Positions 62,160 to 64,000 of a stretch of 64,000 bases of DNA are shown in pieces. The notes beneath the pieces are model-generated. The model had not been told where the DNA came from. It did not search any database and saw only the letters and a program-made list of their open reading frames with translations. Position numbers and translations under genes: made by a program. The stretch comes from Aphelenchoides besseyi (taxonomy: Eukaryota > Nematoda > Chromadorea > Rhabditida > Aphelenchoididae): positions 5,766,001-5,830,000 of the forward strand of contig JAMPIQ010000002.1 in the NCBI GenBank assembly GCA_024699855.1, in the 5' to 3' direction. Numbering within the stretch: position 1 is the first letter of the stretch; the number at the start of each line of letters is the position of its first letter.

Positions 62160-63084
62160 CGTTATTGAAACCTAATCCTTGAACTTTTCTTCGTCTTATT
62201 GTATTGTTCGATGATCTCAATAAATATCATTGTTATCCATTACCGTCAAAAGACCAAACCTATCAATCATGCATTTGCCAAAGAAAATACAAACTTTCAC
62301 TCCTTTACATTCAACCGCAATGATTCCGTAAGTTTACTTTGCGTGTAATAATCTTACTGATTTAGAAAGTGGCAGTAGGTGTAAAAAAACTGCGCACAAA
62401 ATGGAAACTGTATGAACGTAACTGATAGACAGAATCGGCTTATTAGGTTCAGAAACCACGAACAAGCCTCAAGACTTCAACACAAATCTGATCAAAAAGC
62501 GAAAAGAATTCGAATTCAACGAACTGGAAACTTATGGAAAAACTGAAATATCTGGTGAAGCCTCCAATAAATGACTTCGTAACTCCTTTCGTTAACTGCT
62601 TTCCATCATATATCAAAACGATATGACCGCTTAGTAATCTTCAGGAAACCCGTTTTCATTGTTCAATTTAACTGTTGATTTCAAATGCACAACAGCATGG
62701 AACGTCAAGTATTGTCGGATTCAAGGCGAGAATGTGAATGAAGGGATGGCCGACAGCTGTAGTGTATTGGACTCGATTTGAACCGAATGTTCAATTGCAA
62801 ATTAAATTCTAACATCTTCAAAGAGAGCATGGATAATCCACACGCTCGCTCTCTTTACGACCGAAGAATATACGTTCCTTCTTTGTTTTGTAAGCAAATA
62901 AAGAAAACATAAACTATTCTAATTGTTAAGACTGCAGATACATGTATAACATCAACACAACACGCTATTCAGCAAACTTGAACAACGAATTCGTTGAATT
63001 TTGTCCAAATGCACACATACCATCGGTTCTTATTTAACATCATTCCATTTGTGTTTCAACTTTACGTACCTCAACCATCTGTCA
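62160..63084. other. intergenic, no gene seen
   Basis: AT-rich upstream flank of the small helix-protein gene. No supported exon, RNA gene or repeat. Confidence 0.5.
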
Positions 63085-63564
63085 ATGAAACCGTTCGACG
63101 AGTCGTCAAAGGCCAGAAATTGGGTTGAAAAAATGTTTTTATGTTTCGAGATGCGTGAGCAAAGCGATTGACAAGAAGCGTCAAGGAAAATGCATCGGAC
63201 GTAACAAGCACGCAGCTACAAGAGAAATCGCTGAACATCCGATTTGCAGCTGTTGAACTTATCGGAAGGTCAGTTTGAAGTTTATGCATTCTTAGAGTCT
63301 GTTTTCAGAAATAATCCAACAATTATCGATGCTCAGCTGTCAGATACGATCGAGGTCGATAGCAAACTCGACAACAACCGTAGTTTCAATCAGATGTCAA
63401 TGTTTGAGTACTTCTTCCTCTACATGAACTCTCAAAGCGAAGCTGCTTGCAACTCAACAACAAGTTTCCTGTCATATTCAAGCAACGGCTCTCTCAGCTT
63501 CATTCGTCAAGACATCTTGAATACGTTGGACATTCGATCTAATTCTAATAAATGGAATATGTAA
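63085..63564 (+). pseudogene. gene-like segment with unresolved frame, unknown
   Basis: A start at 63085 reads MKPFDESSKARNWVEKMFLC to EMREQSD and stops. From about 63160 another frame reads KRLTRSVKENASDVTST, then LQEKSLNIRFAAVELIGR. It splices in phase (AG|GTCAGT; acceptor TTTTCAG before 63310) to NNPTIIDAQLSDTIEVDSKL and on to SNSNKWNM, stop at 63562-63564. The second part looks like a true two-exon end, with several N-x-S/T sequons. The break near 63155 leaves no room for an intron, so this is either a damaged gene, an assembly error, or a gene whose 5' exon I have missed. No domain recognised. Confidence 0.35.
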
Positions 63565-64000
63565 GGCGAATGCTTGTCTTATATCCGGAAGCTGACCTTA
63601 TGATGGTAATGAGTTTAATTAGAAATCCCTTGTTCCTCTCTATTAAACAAGAACTCGAATTCAAAACCATCGAATTTCCCAGTTGCCTTCATTTTCTTTA
63701 ATGAGAAACTGCCGTGTTTTCATTGCGCACTTCGCTCGGCATTCTATCGACGGACATCCGTCCAAATTCGCAATGTATCGAATGTCCCTTCTCCTTTTAT
63801 CGTTTCTTCGCTCTGTTCCCAATTTCGTTCTTTTTTGGTTTCAGTCCAATGATGATAAATTTTCTTCCAAATTAAGCCCTTCGGCCACTTTGATTGTCCT
63901 TTGGACTCATCAAATCGACCGCAAATTCCGAGGAAAATGTCGTTCTTCGTCGAGGTCTTACGGTTTCACGTTCTGTGCTTGTCGCATGACATTGCACAGC
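63565..64000. other. right edge, possible start of another gene
   Basis: T-rich and CG-containing upstream-like sequence. An ATG at 63937 opens a frame (MSFFVEVLRFHVLCLS...) that runs off the window. It is too short to judge. Confidence 0.25.

Overview
The window looks like nuclear DNA from a nematode. Genes are densely packed on both strands and broken by many short introns (about 40-70 nt, GT..AG, acceptors ending in TTTTAG or TTTCAG). Several families are typical of nematodes: a Kunitz/lustrin/thyroglobulin protein of the papilin/MLT-11 kind, an FkbM-like (Methyltransf_21) membrane methyltransferase, beta/gamma-type insulin-like peptides and an animal SWEET. Acceptor-like sites lie directly upstream of several start codons, which fits spliced-leader trans-splicing. 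I could not name the species. All gene models were read by eye from donor/acceptor signals and family knowledge, without database searches.

Layout. 0-4 kb (+): the 3' tail of an unknown gene, a small secreted Cys-rich protein, a SWEET sugar transporter and a 68-aa EF-hand miniprotein. 4-13 kb (-): gluconokinase, TTLL9-type tubulin glutamylase and ACBD3/GCP60. An F-box/LRR gene on the + strand sits wholly inside an ACBD3 intron. 15-18 kb (+): Pellino E3 ligase and LAMTOR3. 18.6-26.2 kb (-): an insulin-like peptide, a cystine-knot GPA2/FLR-2 glycoprotein hormone subunit and an ML-domain lipid-binding protein. 26.7-36.2 kb (-): one large secreted multi-Kunitz protein. 38.3-38.9 kb (-): a second, very different insulin-like peptide. 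39.3-40.7 kb (+): FkbM-like methyltransferase. 41.1-45.1 kb (-): CTP synthase and mitochondrial ribosomal protein mS34, head to head with a small basic protein (+) at 45.5 kb. 47.2-52.8 kb (+): a Pez/PTPN14-PTPN21 FERM-phosphatase with a mutated active site, and a PRXL2A peroxiredoxin-like protein. 53.4-55.2 kb (-): a Brinker/CENP-B-like DNA-binding protein with a 19-nt microexon. 55.2-61.1 kb holds no gene I can support. 61.1-64 kb holds two small proteins and one disrupted gene-like segment.

The main biological theme is extracellular signalling. Three peptide/protein hormones (two insulin-like, one thyrostimulin-alpha-like) lie on the minus strand in stretches that look empty, because each is cut into small exons. 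The other highlights are the Pez homologue, whose phosphate-binding arginine is replaced by glutamate, and the F-box gene nested in ACBD3. Most remaining genes are conserved housekeeping functions: nucleotide synthesis, mitochondrial translation, Golgi scaffold, lysosomal mTORC1 scaffold and ciliary tubulin modification.
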